A DNA stretch of 64,000 bases from Polyangia bacterium (GTDB taxonomy: Bacteria > Myxococcota_A > Polyangia > Polyangiales > Sandaracinaceae): positions 1-64,000 of the forward strand of contig JAUHXR010000002.1 in assembly GCA_030426845.1 (NCBI GenBank), read 5' to 3'. The position numbers and the translations under genes are program-made. The notes beneath the pieces are model-generated. The model searched no databases, had not been told where the DNA came from, and saw only the letters and a list, made by a program, of their open reading frames with translations. Below, one piece after another: positions 1 to 9,180 of the stretch; the stretch's first letter is position 1; the number at the start of each line of letters is the position of its first letter.

Positions 1-1273
1 CAGCGGCCGACTGCGCGGTCGCGGCGTTCGCGAGCGCCGTGTTGGCGGTCGACTGCGCCGTGGCCGCGTTCCCGAGCGCCGTGGTCGCGTCGCTCTGCGC
101 AGCCGCCGCCGCTCCTGACGCCGCGGTCGCGGTCGCGGCCACGGCCGTCACGTCCGTGTCGAGCTGATCGAGCGCCTCCGCCACCGTGGCTCCCGCCACG
201 CCCGAGTCATTGTCGATCTGCGACGCAGAGTAGTCGCTCGCCGCCGCGGTCACCGCGCCGGTGCGACTGTGTACCGAGGTAACGGTGTTGACCTGGGCGC
301 CGGCCTCGACGCCATCGACCTTCGCCTTGTCGGCCGCGCTCATGAAGCCGGCCGCTCCGGTCGTCGCCGCCGCGTGGACACCTCCCCCCGCGCCCTCGTG
401 CGAGGTCGAGAGCGAGCCCGAGTGCGGGTTGGACGCGGCGACGTGCGCGTCGAGCGTCGCGCCATCCGCCGATACGTTGCGCCCGGCGACCGTCCCGCTG
501 AGCGTGATGTTGCCGCCGGCCGCGCTCACCCCCGAGCCCGCCTTGATGACCTTCCCGGTCAGGCCGTCGAAGACCGCGAGCTCGTCGGCCGTCGCCCCCG
601 CCGGGCCGATGACGTCGCCGGTGCCCGCGGTCGCGCGCTGGATCCACGTGGTGCCGTCGTAGATCCAGTGGCTTCCGTCGTCGGTCTGGACGGCTTCGTC
701 GCCCTCCTCGACCGTGAGCGCGAGCCGCGCTGTCGCGTCGGCGACCACCGACACGGTCGGGAGCGCTACCGCGGGGATCTGCGCCGCGGGGATCTTGCCG
801 CCGCCGTCGAGGCTCGCGTAGCCGCCGGCCACGCCTTTGCTCGACGTCGTCTCGAAGCCGGCGGGGGTCGCGGGGTAGCCGTCGAGCTTGGTCTTGTCGG
901 CCGCGGGCATGAGCCCCGCGGTCCCCGCCGTCGCGGCCGGGATCGGGTCCGAGCCGCTGACGTGGTCGCTCGCGTGCGTGGTCGGCGGCCGCGCGGCTCC
1001 GGCCTCGTCGAGCGTTGCGCCGGTGAGCGCGGCGTTGAGCTGAGCGAGGGTGCCGCCCCCGAGGTTCGCGATCGACGTCGCGTGCGGGTTCGTGGTGGCG
1101 CTCGTGTGCGCCGCGAGCGCGGCCGTGTCGGCCTTCGTCCCGAGCTTCCCGTCGGTGTCGTCGCGCACCTCGACGATCGCCGCCTGGACGTCCGTCGACG
1201 TGATGTCGCCGTCAGCCGTGAACGTTGTCGCGGCCGCCGAGCCTCCGCCCCCGCTGTCGATCGTGGAGGCCAT
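1..1273 (-). CDS. Phage tail fibre protein, C-terminally truncated by window edge
   Basis: The reading frame is open from an ATG at 1273 to base 1 with no stop, so at least 424 residues are present. It begins MASTIDSGGGG and is rich in Ala, Gly, Thr and Asp. It contains repeated tail-fibre signatures: AAGLM/AGFM-S/P-AADK-KxDG twice, the NPH spacer of fibre repeats, and VNTVTSVHSRTGAV followed by ASDYSASQID, typical of phage fibre collagen-like or repeat regions. Last gene visible in the tail operon; its ATG shares one base with the stop of the gene before it (TGATG). It probably carries host-binding domains beyond the window. Confidence 0.85.
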   Translation of the reverse strand, partial: MASTIDSGGGGSAAATTFTADGDITSTDVQAAIVEVRDDTDGKLGTKADTAALAAHTSATTNPHATSIANLGGGTLAQLNAALTGATLDEAGAARPPTTHASDHVSGSDPIPAATAGTAGLMPAADKTKLDGYPATPAGFETTSSKGVAGGYASLDGGGKIPAAQIPAVALPTVSVVADATARLALTVEEGDEAVQTDDGSHWIYDGTTWIQRATAGTGDVIGPAGATADELAVFDGLTGKVIKAGSGVSAAGGNITLSGTVAGRNVSADGATLDAHVAASNPHSGSLSTSHEGAGGGVHAAATTGAAGFMSAADKAKVDGVEAGAQVNTVTSVHSRTGAVTAAASDYSASQIDNDSGVAGATVAEALDQLDTDVTAVAATATAASGAAAAAQSDATTALGNAATAQSTANTALANAATAQSAA

Positions 1274-1974
1274 CAGAAGCTCCGCGGACCCGGGTCGCTG
1301 AAGGTGAGCTGAACGCCCCAGAGAACGTCGTTGTTGTGGGCTCCGCCGTCGTTGCCGCCGACGACCTCGAGGATGTAGGCCGTCGTCGAGCTGATCGTGA
1401 CGCTGAGCGCGCCCGAGTCGATCGCCGTGATCGTCGCAGCACCGCCATCGTCCGAGCCGAAGAGCGCGGCCCCGCTCGGCGCGGCCGGCGTCGCGAAGTC
1501 CGGGACGAAGCTCGCCAGGCCGACGAGCACGCGGAAGCCAGACCCGCGCGCCGCGCCGGGAGTCGCGAGCACACGCACCCGAGTCAGCACCGCGCCGTGC
1601 GGGAGGTAGGGCCGCAGGTCGAGGTACGCGCGCGCTGAGTCGGCGACGGAGGTGAGCTGGCCGCGCGGGTCCGCCGAGGTCACCCACCGCGGCCCGGCCG
1701 TCAGATCGCCGGTGTTGAAGGCCGCACCCGCGATCGCGATGGTCCGGCTCGGCGTCGCGTCGAGGTCCTCGGTCGCGGCGAACATCGCCCGCGTCCAGTC
1801 CATCCACTGGCCGAGCGCGTTGACGATGTAGTTCAGGTGCTGTGCGCCGGGCTCCTCGCCGCGCTCCCAGCCCTCCTCGCGAAGGATGGTCGGCGGCGCG
1901 ATCTTGTTGGCCGCGGCGTCCGCGTCGTAGGTCGCGTCGGTCGCGAAGTCGTAGTCCTGAGTCGGCTCGGCCAT
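1273..1974 (-). CDS. Tail-associated protein of unknown fold
   Basis: A 233-residue protein, ATG start, between the gpI-like baseplate gene and the tail fibre. That position usually holds a fibre-attachment or fibre-adaptor protein. The N-terminal part is polar; the C-terminal half (about residues 105-230) is beta-rich with alternating hydrophobic residues, suggesting a beta-sandwich. No catalytic motif is visible. The role as a tail or baseplate accessory protein is inferred from position only. Confidence 0.6.
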   Translation of the reverse strand: MAEPTQDYDFATDATYDADAAANKIAPPTILREEGWERGEEPGAQHLNYIVNALGQWMDWTRAMFAATEDLDATPSRTIAIAGAAFNTGDLTAGPRWVTSADPRGQLTSVADSARAYLDLRPYLPHGAVLTRVRVLATPGAARGSGFRVLVGLASFVPDFATPAAPSGAALFGSDDGGAATITAIDSGALSVTISSTTAYILEVVGGNDGGAHNNDVLWGVQLTFSDPGPRSF

Positions 1975-1977
1975 CGA

Positions 1978-2676
1978 TCAGTCCTCCACGCTCGAGGCGT
2001 GCACGCCGGCGAGCTCGCCCTCGCCGCCGGGGGTGGTGGCGTCACCGAGGCCGCGCCCGGTCCCGGTCACCGGGTAGTCGGCCGCGTCGGCGAGCCGGAA
2101 GGTGTCCTCGATGGCGCCCACGGGCGCGACGAGGGTCAGCCGCACGCCGGGCGGGTCCGCGGGGTCGAGGAGGCCGAAGACGTCGGCGCCGGTGACCTCG
2201 GCCGGGAGCGTGTCCGTGAGCCGAACGACGTAGCTCGCTGGCGGCGAGCCCTGGTAGCTCGCCTCGGCCAGCGTCACGCCGATCTCGCGGAGGATCGCCA
2301 CGAGGGCGGGCCAGCTGCCCGAGCTCCGGAGCTGCGCCGTCCGCGCGCGCAGGAAGGCGCGGTAGGCGACGTCGGTCCGTCCGGCGCGGGGGAAGTCGAG
2401 CACCTCGCCCGTCCCGTCGAGCTGCGCGCCGACCGCGGTGTCGATCCAGCGTTCGGAGAAGAGCTGCCAGACCGCGTCCTCGACGTCCTGCACGCCGTCC
2501 AGGAGTGCGCAGGTGACCGCGCGAATCCGCGGCTTGTCGGCGAACTGACCGAGCAGCAGCGCGAGCCCGGCCTCGCACACCTGCGCGCGCTCGAACGAGA
2601 GCTCGCCCCCGAGGTCCTCAGCGTCGAGGAGGGCGGGCCCGCCGAACGCGAACGGCATGCTGACCGGGAAGCCCAT
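1978..2676 (-). CDS. Baseplate protein, gpI/DUF2612-like
   Basis: A 232-residue protein; the ATG at 2676 overlaps the previous stop as TGATG, which decides the start over longer readings. The segment ALLDGVQDVEDAVWQLF, then WIDTAVGAQLDGTGEVL and the Arg-rich helix YRAFLRARTAQLRSSG, match the DUF2612/Mu gp48-P2 gpI type of baseplate wedge protein that follows the gpJ protein. It would link the baseplate wedge to the fibre module encoded downstream. Confidence 0.72.
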   Translation of the reverse strand: MGFPVSMPFAFGGPALLDAEDLGGELSFERAQVCEAGLALLLGQFADKPRIRAVTCALLDGVQDVEDAVWQLFSERWIDTAVGAQLDGTGEVLDFPRAGRTDVAYRAFLRARTAQLRSSGSWPALVAILREIGVTLAEASYQGSPPASYVVRLTDTLPAEVTGADVFGLLDPADPPGVRLTLVAPVGAIEDTFRLADAADYPVTGTGRGLGDATTPGGEGELAGVHASSVED

Positions 2677-3587
2677 CAGGCGCTCCGGTCCATGGGGTGC
2701 GCGTAGATCTTGAGGTCGAGGATGTCGAGCGTCTGGGTCTGCCCCGTGTTGGCCGCCCAGACGCCGATGACGACCTTGTCCATCGGCTCGCCGGTGGTGC
2801 TCGTGAGGGGCACGTAGCCGGTGAGCCCGGTGGCGCCCGCGCCGTGCTTGTGCCCGTCCTGGGCCCACACGTCGAGGTGTGCGCGGTAGCCGAGCACGGT
2901 CTCGCCCGGTGCGCCGTCCGGGTCCTGCATCGCGTCGCTCATCCAGAGCTCGAGCCGCACGCGGATCCCGCACGCCATCGCGTTCAGATCCATCGTGCCC
3001 GGGTTGTCGAGGCCCAGCGTGTCGACGTCCTGGATCGCGTCGGCGAACACGCTGTAGAGGCGCGCGGTGTTGCTCCCAAGCGTGAGATTGGCGAGCAGCC
3101 CCTCAGCGTCGCCCCCCTCGTCGTCGCTGAGGACGCCGACCACCGGGTGGAGCGTGGTCGCGGACGCGGCGCCGAAGACCGCCTCGATCACCACGCCGCG
3201 GGGGAACGCCGCGACGAGGTACTCGGCCTCGAGGACCGGCATCACCCACACGCCGCTCAGGCCCGTCGTCGAGAGGCGGATCACCGCCTGGTCCCAGTCG
3301 TCGGTCACGACCGACGCCGCCGCGCTCCCGGCCTCGTTGCCGATGTCGTCCTCGAAGTGGATCGGGCTGTCGGACGCGAACTGACTCAGGTCGGTCCCGT
3401 TCCACTGCCACACCGGACCACCGCCAGCCTCGTTGACGGCGGTCGCGTTGGCGATGATGGCGTCCTTGATCCGCTCGAAGGTTTCGGCAGGGATCTCGTA
3501 GCGCAGGTCGGCGGGGAGCGGCCGCGGGCGGTCCTGCAGCACGCGTCCGATGCTCGCGTCGGTCTTCTCCGGGATGGTGACGGGCAT
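2676..3587 (-). CDS. Tail/baseplate accessory protein, unknown
   Basis: A 303-residue protein inserted between the gpJ-like and gpI-like genes. The first 40 residues look like a short docking segment; residues about 60-300 read as a beta-rich jelly-roll or carbohydrate-binding-like domain (many WxxD and xVxLxL strands). No family is recognised with confidence. Because it sits inside the baseplate cluster and is coupled to its neighbour by a TGATG overlap, a virion or receptor-binding role is likely. Confidence 0.55.
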   Translation of the reverse strand: MPVTIPEKTDASIGRVLQDRPRPLPADLRYEIPAETFERIKDAIIANATAVNEAGGGPVWQWNGTDLSQFASDSPIHFEDDIGNEAGSAAASVVTDDWDQAVIRLSTTGLSGVWVMPVLEAEYLVAAFPRGVVIEAVFGAASATTLHPVVGVLSDDEGGDAEGLLANLTLGSNTARLYSVFADAIQDVDTLGLDNPGTMDLNAMACGIRVRLELWMSDAMQDPDGAPGETVLGYRAHLDVWAQDGHKHGAGATGLTGYVPLTSTTGEPMDKVVIGVWAANTGQTQTLDILDLKIYAHPMDRSA

Positions 3588-3590
3588 CGC

Positions 3591-4781
3591 TCAGGCCTCC
3601 GTGATGTCCATGTCCGAGGTGTCGAGGCTCACGATCTCGTCCTCGGCGACGGCCACGCTCGCGCCCACCGGGCTCGGCGCCGTGCCGACGGTGATGGTCG
3701 CGACCGCTTCGATCGCCGCGAGGCTCTGCAGGACGCACGAGAGCTGGGACGCGTAGAGCGTCTCGCCCACCGTGTACTGCTGCGCCCGCGCCGCGACGGC
3801 CGCCTTGGCCTCGTCGGCCCAGCCCGCGGCCGCGCCGGCCGCGAGGACGACCGTGGCCTCGAGGTAGACCTGGACCTGGCTCGCGCGGGTGAACGGGACC
3901 GAGAAGCTCTGCCCCGTGTCCGGGTCGACCGCGGTCCCGCTCGAGCCCGTGCCGACCGCCTCGATGCCGACCGGCTTGTTGTTCCAGATCGCTTGCGCGA
4001 CCGCGTCGTCGTCGGCCGAGGGCGGGCTCCCGTCCCAGATCACGACCTCGAACGACTTCGCCGGGCGCCCGGCCGCGTCGACCGCGTTGGTCACGTTCTC
4101 GTAGGCACGCACCGCGCCCGCGATCTCCGCGTCGGCGAGGAGCCGGGCGACGGCTGCGCGGACCGCGGCGAGCGTGGTCGATCCGAGCCCGCCGAGCTCG
4201 AGGATGCGCTGCTGCGCGAGTTCGACGTCGTCCGCGCGCTCGCGACCGAGCTCCGCATCCTGCGCGTTGGTGATCGAGTTCCACCCCGAGGACGGCGTGA
4301 CGATGACGGTGAGCGTGCCGCTCGGCGCCGCAACCGGGCCCGTCGCCACCGACTCGAGGGTGACCGCGATGTTCGCCGGGCTGCCGCCGGTGTTGGTGAC
4401 CGTCTCGCGCGTGCGGAACTGCGCGTCCGGGTTGCCGTCCACCGCGGCGACCGCGCCGGCCGTGAGGGTGGAACCGGCGTTGAGGTTCACCGTCGCAGCG
4501 ACGACGGACCGCGTGGCCGCGCGGCGCAGAGTCCCGGTGAGGCCGGCGACGCGGTCGAGGCTGAGCCCCTGCGCTCCGCCGTACTGCGAGGCCCAGGTCT
4601 CCTCGCTCGCCTCCCAGACCTTGGCGAGCTCCTCGCTCAGGACCCCAACGAGCTGGTGCAGAGGGCCGGCGCGGAAGTTGAGCCCCTCGAGCGCGGACTC
4701 CGACTCGAGCCGCTGAATCAGCGCCTCGAGGATCTCGGGCTGCCGACGCGCGACGAACCCCTGTGCGGTCAGGCCAGGCAC
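3591..4781 (-). CDS. Baseplate J-like protein (gp47 family)
   Basis: A 396-residue protein with the classic baseplate J layout. An N-terminal helical part includes LFRAGPLHQLVGVLSEELA-type and YGGAQGLSLDRVAGLTGTLR segments (the conserved LD-AxxxGxxR motif). A central beta domain contains RTRETVTNTG, and the C-terminal domain carries SFEVVIWDG and IAQAIWNNKPVGI (the 'qaI...kP.Gi' motif of gpJ). In P2 and Mu this protein forms the wedge that triggers sheath contraction. The flanking gp25-like and gpI-like genes complete the wedge. Confidence 0.92.
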   Translation of the reverse strand: MPGLTAQGFVARRQPEILEALIQRLESESALEGLNFRAGPLHQLVGVLSEELAKVWEASEETWASQYGGAQGLSLDRVAGLTGTLRRAATRSVVAATVNLNAGSTLTAGAVAAVDGNPDAQFRTRETVTNTGGSPANIAVTLESVATGPVAAPSGTLTVIVTPSSGWNSITNAQDAELGRERADDVELAQQRILELGGLGSTTLAAVRAAVARLLADAEIAGAVRAYENVTNAVDAAGRPAKSFEVVIWDGSPPSADDDAVAQAIWNNKPVGIEAVGTGSSGTAVDPDTGQSFSVPFTRASQVQVYLEATVVLAAGAAAGWADEAKAAVAARAQQYTVGETLYASQLSCVLQSLAAIEAVATITVGTAPSPVGASVAVAEDEIVSLDTSDMDITEA

Positions 4782-4782
4782 G

Positions 4783-5163
4783 TCAGACCTCCACCGTGCC
4801 GACCCCGTCGGCGGTTCGGAGCCGCACGCGGCCGGTGAGCCGACGCGAGGCCGGGTCGAGGGTCAGGTCGATCGCCTCGATCTGGCGCACGCCGGGCACG
4901 CGCCGGATCTCGCGCGCGAGCACGGTCCGCACGGTCGCGAGCGAGACGCCCTTGCGGAGGATCGATCCGAGGTACGGAACGCCCTGGGCGACGTCGAGGA
5001 ACCACTCGGCACGCCACCACCGCAGGCGCACGTTGACCTCCTGCACCACGGCGTCGAGCCCGGTGACGACCGCGAGGTCGACGCCGTCGACGTGGAGGTC
5101 GCCGGCGACCGGGTTGGTCACGTCGTCGACCTCGCTCGGGAGCGTGAGCCTCAGATCGGCCAC
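4783..5163 (-). CDS. Baseplate wedge protein, gp25/gpW-like
   Basis: A 126-residue protein directly before the gpJ gene (1-base gap). Size, order and pattern fit the gp25/gpW lysozyme-like baseplate family: an N-terminal VDLAVVTGLDAVVQEV segment, RWWRAEWFLDVAQGVPY in the middle, then LAREIRRVPGVRQI and a beta hairpin at the C-terminus. In Mu this is the gp46 position. These proteins nucleate the first ring of sheath subunits; the lysozyme-like catalytic residues are normally lost. Confidence 0.8.
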   Translation of the reverse strand: MADLRLTLPSEVDDVTNPVAGDLHVDGVDLAVVTGLDAVVQEVNVRLRWWRAEWFLDVAQGVPYLGSILRKGVSLATVRTVLAREIRRVPGVRQIEAIDLTLDPASRRLTGRVRLRTADGVGTVEV

Positions 5164-5164
5164 G

Positions 5165-5866
5165 TCAGTCCTCCGCCGTCACGGTGGAGCTCGCGCTCGT
5201 GATGGTGCCGCTGACGTTGACGGGGCTCGGGTTGAGAACGCCTCCCGTGGCTGAGGTCAGGAACGTCCCGGTCGGGATGGTGACCCGGACCGAGTCCCCC
5301 TCGCGCGCGACGCCCTTCGTCGCCGCGGCCGAGCCGAGCCGCACGGTGGCGTCGGTGATGTGGACCTCGCCCGCGCTCGTGACGCGCACCTGCGCCCCGC
5401 CCTCGCGGCCGACGCGCAGCTCATCGGCGGGCGGGCTGTCGAGCACACGCGCGGCCGACGGGAGCCCGGGGATCGCGATGGCGTTCGCGAGGTGGTGTAG
5501 CCGCGTGTCCGGGGTGACCGACTCGTCGCCGGTCTGCCGCCACCGCTGGTAGTCGCGCTCGAGGACGAGGAGCACGACCTCGTCCCCGGCCGCGATCGGG
5601 AGGTGGACGAACCACCCGCCCGCAGTCGCGCGGAGCTGGAGAACCGGAACGCGCCGGAGGATCGGGAGCTGCTCGAAGACGCGCCCGCCGTCGTTGGTGG
5701 TGAGCGCGCGCTTCTGCATCACGCGCACGTCCGCGGTCTGCCGGGCCGCGTCGTAGCTCTCGACCCGGCCGACGAGCGCGGTGTGCAGCTCATTCTGCAA
5801 CGCGCCGCGGAACGCCTCCATGTACTCGGCGAGGGTCCAGTCGGGACGGTCGATCTCCTCCGTCAT
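5165..5866 (-). CDS. Membrane-piercing baseplate spike, Gp138-N/gp45-like
   Basis: A 233-residue protein. The ATG at 5866 overlaps the hub stop (ATGA) and is preferred over a much longer in-frame reading upstream that duplicates the hub gene in another frame. The N-terminal 40 residues are helical, followed by an OB-fold-like domain (RVESYDAARQTADVRV, PVLQLRATAGGWFVHLPIAAGDEVVLLVLERD). The Thr/Ser/Gly-rich C-terminus resembles the beta-helical needle of trimeric spikes. It would cap the tail tube and puncture the outer membrane. Confidence 0.8.
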   Translation of the reverse strand: MTEEIDRPDWTLAEYMEAFRGALQNELHTALVGRVESYDAARQTADVRVMQKRALTTNDGGRVFEQLPILRRVPVLQLRATAGGWFVHLPIAAGDEVVLLVLERDYQRWRQTGDESVTPDTRLHHLANAIAIPGLPSAARVLDSPPADELRVGREGGAQVRVTSAGEVHITDATVRLGSAAATKGVAREGDSVRVTIPTGTFLTSATGGVLNPSPVNVSGTITSASSTVTAED

Positions 5867-6726
5867 GCCGCGGCCTCCTCGGGGGCGAGCTCGCAGGTCG
5901 CCTGCCAGGTGTCCGAGTGCGTGTCGCCCTCGGCGCGGATCGCGCGGACGACGTAGGTCCCCTCGACGCGGTCCGACTCGAGGCGCACGCGGCGTCCCGG
6001 CCAGAGGTCGGGGGCGAGGAGGGCGCGGGCCGTGACGTGCCCCCGCGGCCCGACCTCGGGGCTCCCGAGGAGACCCGTGTCGGCCGCGAGCCGGACGGCC
6101 TGCGACTGCAGCGCGCGCCCGCGACGGACGACCTGGATCGCGCCGTGCTGGACGCTCCAGCGCAGCCCGTACGCGCGGAGGATCTCGGTCAGCTCGCGCG
6201 CGGCCTGCCCCGAGAGGACAGTCCCCTCGGGGTAGGTGGTCTGCCCGCCCTCGAGCTTGGCGAACGTCTCGACCTGAGCGAGGTTGCCCTCGCCCACGCC
6301 GAGCGCGGCTGCGCAGTCGCGGAGCACGGTGGTGAGCCGGACCCCGGCCTGGTAGCTGCGCGAGACGCGCGCCTCGCGGAACGCGCGCCCGCCGTCGGTG
6401 GCCTCGACCACCGTCACCCCGTCGACCTTGTCCTGCTCGTGGCGCACGGGGGAGGGCCGCCCTCGGCGACCGGCGCGGGCGCGGAGAACCGACCCACGGA
6501 AGACCTCGGCCCGGCCGTCGACGTAGCCGGCCTCGACCACCACGAGCGCCTCGGCCGCGTCGCGGATGAGCGCCTGCGAGTCGCGGGTGATGTTGTAGAG
6601 CCGGATCGTTGCGTGGTTCGGGCTCGGCCGGACCGTGCGCTCGATCTCGAACGTCACGCGCAGCGGCTTGGCCACCACGAGCTCGCCCACCTGGACGCGC
6701 CAATCCCTGTCGAAGAGGCGCGTCAC
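5863..6726 (-). CDS. Baseplate hub protein (gp27/gpD-like)
   Basis: A 287-residue protein with the hub-type opening: WRVQVGELVVAKPLRVTF, then NHATIRLYNITRDSQALI, which matches the 'a.i.iyNls..t...i' motif of phage hub proteins. It also has the middle 'LTEILRAYGLRWSVQHGAIQVV' type segment (residues about 180-205) found in gpD/gp27-like proteins. Lies between the plug and spike genes, as expected for the ring on which the spike sits. Confidence 0.8.
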   Translation of the reverse strand: MTRLFDRDWRVQVGELVVAKPLRVTFEIERTVRPSPNHATIRLYNITRDSQALIRDAAEALVVVEAGYVDGRAEVFRGSVLRARAGRRGRPSPVRHEQDKVDGVTVVEATDGGRAFREARVSRSYQAGVRLTTVLRDCAAALGVGEGNLAQVETFAKLEGGQTTYPEGTVLSGQAARELTEILRAYGLRWSVQHGAIQVVRRGRALQSQAVRLAADTGLLGSPEVGPRGHVTARALLAPDLWPGRRVRLESDRVEGTYVVRAIRAEGDTHSDTWQATCELAPEEAAA

Positions 6727-7067
6727 GCCGCGGCCTCCGCGAGCTCGGCCTCGGTCACGTAGACGATCCGGGCGCGATCACCGCCGAGGGAGTCGAGGGT
6801 GAGCGCGGGCGTGGGCGAGCGACCGTCGAGGATCACCAGCTCGCCGGGCGGCATCTCCGGCCGGGCGCCGCGCACGTAGCGCAGGAGCGGCACGTTCGGG
6901 ATGACGCGCAGGCCGCCCGCGAGGAGCACGCCCTCGGCGTCGGAGACGTCGAGCGCCCACCGCGCGGCGCGCTGGAGCCAGCGCCAGCGCAAGACGAACT
7001 CCCGGCCGTCGAGCTGAACGCGCTGGGTGGAGTCGGGACCCGCGGGCTGTCGGAGGATGCGGCTCAT
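6723..7067 (-). CDS. Baseplate plug protein, Pam3 gp18-like
   Basis: A 114-residue protein; the ATG at 7067 gives an ATGA overlap with the upstream gene and is chosen over a start 18 bases earlier. The pattern REFVLRWRWLQRAARWALDVSD, 'LLAGGLRVIPN', 'LLRYVRG' and 'PPGELVILDG' matches the small beta-rich plug domain described from cyanophage Pam3. It comes right after the Dit-like gene and before the hub, as in that phage group. It is thought to close the tube-hub junction before contraction. Confidence 0.72.
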   Translation of the reverse strand: MSRILRQPAGPDSTQRVQLDGREFVLRWRWLQRAARWALDVSDAEGVLLAGGLRVIPNVPLLRYVRGARPEMPPGELVILDGRSPTPALTLDSLGGDRARIVYVTEAELAEAAA

Positions 7068-7720
7068 CCGAAGATCCCCCGCCACGCCTGCAGAGCGAGG
7101 CTCGTCTGCGGCTCGTCCTCGACGTCGTCGGTCCCCTGCGCCCCCTGATCGCGTCCGCGTTGGTCACGAGGGCGAACCGGCTCGGCGACGTCGACCAGCT
7201 CCGTCGCGACCTGCCGGATCGGCACGAACACCAGGTCGGCGACGAGCAGGCTCCCACGGTCGCTCGTGCGCTGCGCCTCGGCGCTGAGGAGCACCATCGA
7301 CTCGTACGTCTTGAGCTGGGTGCGGACCGTGGCGAGGTAGCCCTCGTCCCGCGCGAGCTCGAGCGCCGCCCAGTTGTCGGCGGTGCGGGTGATCTCCTCC
7401 GACGAGGGCCGGAAGACCTGTGCGGTGAACGCGGGGAGCCCCGGCGGTCGCAGCTCGACGCCCTCGGTCGCACCCGGGGCCTCGAACGCGAACCACTCGG
7501 GGTCGTCGGCCTCGATGGACTCGATCGGCGAATCGCTGATCGCGAGCTGGAGGTCGAGGGGCGCGCGCTCGGCGCGGTAGTGGTCGGTGATGTCGACGCC
7601 CTCCTCGACCTCGTTCTCGGTCGCGACCGCGGCGACGCGGTGCGTCTCGACGAGCACGGCGTCGGCGACGATTGCGAGGAGCCCGTCGGGGGTCTCGAAG
7701 AGGATGTCGGCGGCGGCCAT
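7064..7720 (-). CDS. Dit-like phage tail protein
   Basis: A 218-residue protein. Residues about 20-90 (VETHRVAAVATENEVEEGV, DITDHYRAERAPLDLQLAIS) match the Dit-like N-terminal domain: an antiparallel beta domain whose motif is 'E...veqG..isDHv...p..l.l.g.is'. The C-terminal half has a helix (NWAALELARDEGYLATVRT) then strands (YESMVLLSAEAQRTSD, LLVADLVFVPIRQ). It would join the tail tube to the hub. Confidence 0.78.
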   Translation of the reverse strand: MAAADILFETPDGLLAIVADAVLVETHRVAAVATENEVEEGVDITDHYRAERAPLDLQLAISDSPIESIEADDPEWFAFEAPGATEGVELRPPGLPAFTAQVFRPSSEEITRTADNWAALELARDEGYLATVRTQLKTYESMVLLSAEAQRTSDRGSLLVADLVFVPIRQVATELVDVAEPVRPRDQRGRDQGAQGTDDVEDEPQTSLALQAWRGIFG

Positions 7721-9177
7721 CAGGTCGCCCCCTGCGGCAGTTCGGCCACGGCCTGATTGACGAGCCGACGCTCGTGGTCGGAGAGCGCGCGCTCGACGAG
7801 CCGGCGCGTCCGCTCCGGATCCCCGCCACCGTTGATCGTGATGCTAGGCCGGCTGTCGACGCGAACGTCGGTACGACTCGGCGCACCTTGGGCGACCTGC
7901 CCGACCGGGATCACCGGTCCCTGGCCGATGAGGCCGCGAAGGGCCTCGGCGTTCAGCGCAAGCCGAGGCCGCGGCACGCGCCCTCCGCCCCGGGCTTCTG
8001 CCCCGTCGGGCGTCGTTTCGTTCTTGCCCTGAGCGGCCATGAACGCGCTCCGAAACTCGCGACGCTGTCGCGCCTCGGGCGAGAGGTTGCCCGGATCCTC
8101 CACCAGGCCAAGGAGCTGCCCGGCCTCGCGAAGCACGTCGACAAATCCCTCCCAGGCGGACGTGAGGGCCTCGACGATCGTCTGGGTGGCCCCCACCCCG
8201 AAGATTCCATCGATGAGGGCGCCGAGAGCTGACTCGCCTCCCTGAAACGCGACGATCAGATCGTCGATGAGGAGGACGAGCAGGCCGAAGCCGAGCAGCC
8301 CCAAGGTGAGCGGCAGGAAGGCCACCGCGAACGCGATGGCGAGCGCGCCGAGCACGGCGACGAGGGCCCAGAGCCCAACCTCGAGCGCGTTCGATCGACG
8401 GAGCGCGGCGCCGATCGAGACGGACCACTCCGTCACAACGTTGAGCACGCGCGTGAGGGTGGGGAGAAGGGCGGCGCCGAGCTGGCTCTTGAACGAGAGG
8501 GTCGCGGTGTTCCAGTCGGTGAGCGCGTCCTGGGCTGCCTCCGCGTTGACGACGAAGTCCGCGCTCAGCCCGCCGCCGAGCTCGCGGAAGCGCTGGAGCA
8601 GGTCCGCCACGCCCTCCTCGCCGCCGTTGAGCAGGGGGAGCAGCCGGGCGCCCGAGCGGCCCATGAGGGTCTGCGCCAGGGCGACCTTGCGCGTCTCGTC
8701 GTCGAGAGCGCCCATGCCCCGGGCCATCTGGGTCATGAGCTGGTCGGCCTCGAGGAGGTTCCCGTTCCCGTCGTCGACCGTGACCCCAAGCGCCCGGAAC
8801 GCCTCGACGTACTGCGCCGACCCGCGCGACGCTTCGAAGGCCGCGCGCTGGAGCCGCATGAAGCTCTGCGACATCGCGCGGCCGTCGACACCCGCGCGGT
8901 CGGCCGCGAACCGCCAGGCCTGCAGCTGATCGGTGCTCAGCCCGAGCTGCTGCGACGTCTTGCCCAGCTCGTCGCCGAGGTCGATGAGCTCCGTGGTGAA
9001 CTGCGCGACCTCGCGCACCGCGAGCGCGCTCGCCATCGCGGTCGCGAACGCGCCGAGCTGCGGCAGGGCGGTGCGCACCCCGGCGACGAACGTCCCGACG
9101 GACCGGTTGGCCGCGCGGAGCTGCTCGCCACCGCGCACCCGGATCCGCAGGTCGGCGAGGACGTCACGAAGCGACAC
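7720..9177 (-). CDS. Tail tape measure protein
   Basis: A 485-residue protein placed between the frameshifted chaperones and the Dit-like gene, the invariant tape-measure position. The N-terminal region is helical and Ala-rich (QLGAFATAMASALAVREVAQF), followed by the usual LGDELGKTSQQLGLSTDQLQ motif. A long hydrophobic stretch (residues about 270-325) and a helical tail follow. At 485 residues it implies a short tail of the simple-myovirus class, since tape length scales with tail length. Confidence 0.9.
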   Translation of the reverse strand: MSLRDVLADLRIRVRGGEQLRAANRSVGTFVAGVRTALPQLGAFATAMASALAVREVAQFTTELIDLGDELGKTSQQLGLSTDQLQAWRFAADRAGVDGRAMSQSFMRLQRAAFEASRGSAQYVEAFRALGVTVDDGNGNLLEADQLMTQMARGMGALDDETRKVALAQTLMGRSGARLLPLLNGGEEGVADLLQRFRELGGGLSADFVVNAEAAQDALTDWNTATLSFKSQLGAALLPTLTRVLNVVTEWSVSIGAALRRSNALEVGLWALVAVLGALAIAFAVAFLPLTLGLLGFGLLVLLIDDLIVAFQGGESALGALIDGIFGVGATQTIVEALTSAWEGFVDVLREAGQLLGLVEDPGNLSPEARQRREFRSAFMAAQGKNETTPDGAEARGGGRVPRPRLALNAEALRGLIGQGPVIPVGQVAQGAPSRTDVRVDSRPSITINGGGDPERTRRLVERALSDHERRLVNQAVAELPQGAT

Positions 9178-9180
9178 GCG

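Noticed and set aside
2697-4838. 713-codon open frame on the plus strand
   Set aside because: It lies opposite the gpJ and neighbouring tail genes, whose products match known families. Its Arg/Asp-rich composition is what the antisense frame of GC-rich genes gives.
5867-6703. N-terminal extension of the spike gene
   Set aside because: This would re-read the hub gene in another frame. The ATG at 5866 with an ATGA overlap is the true start.
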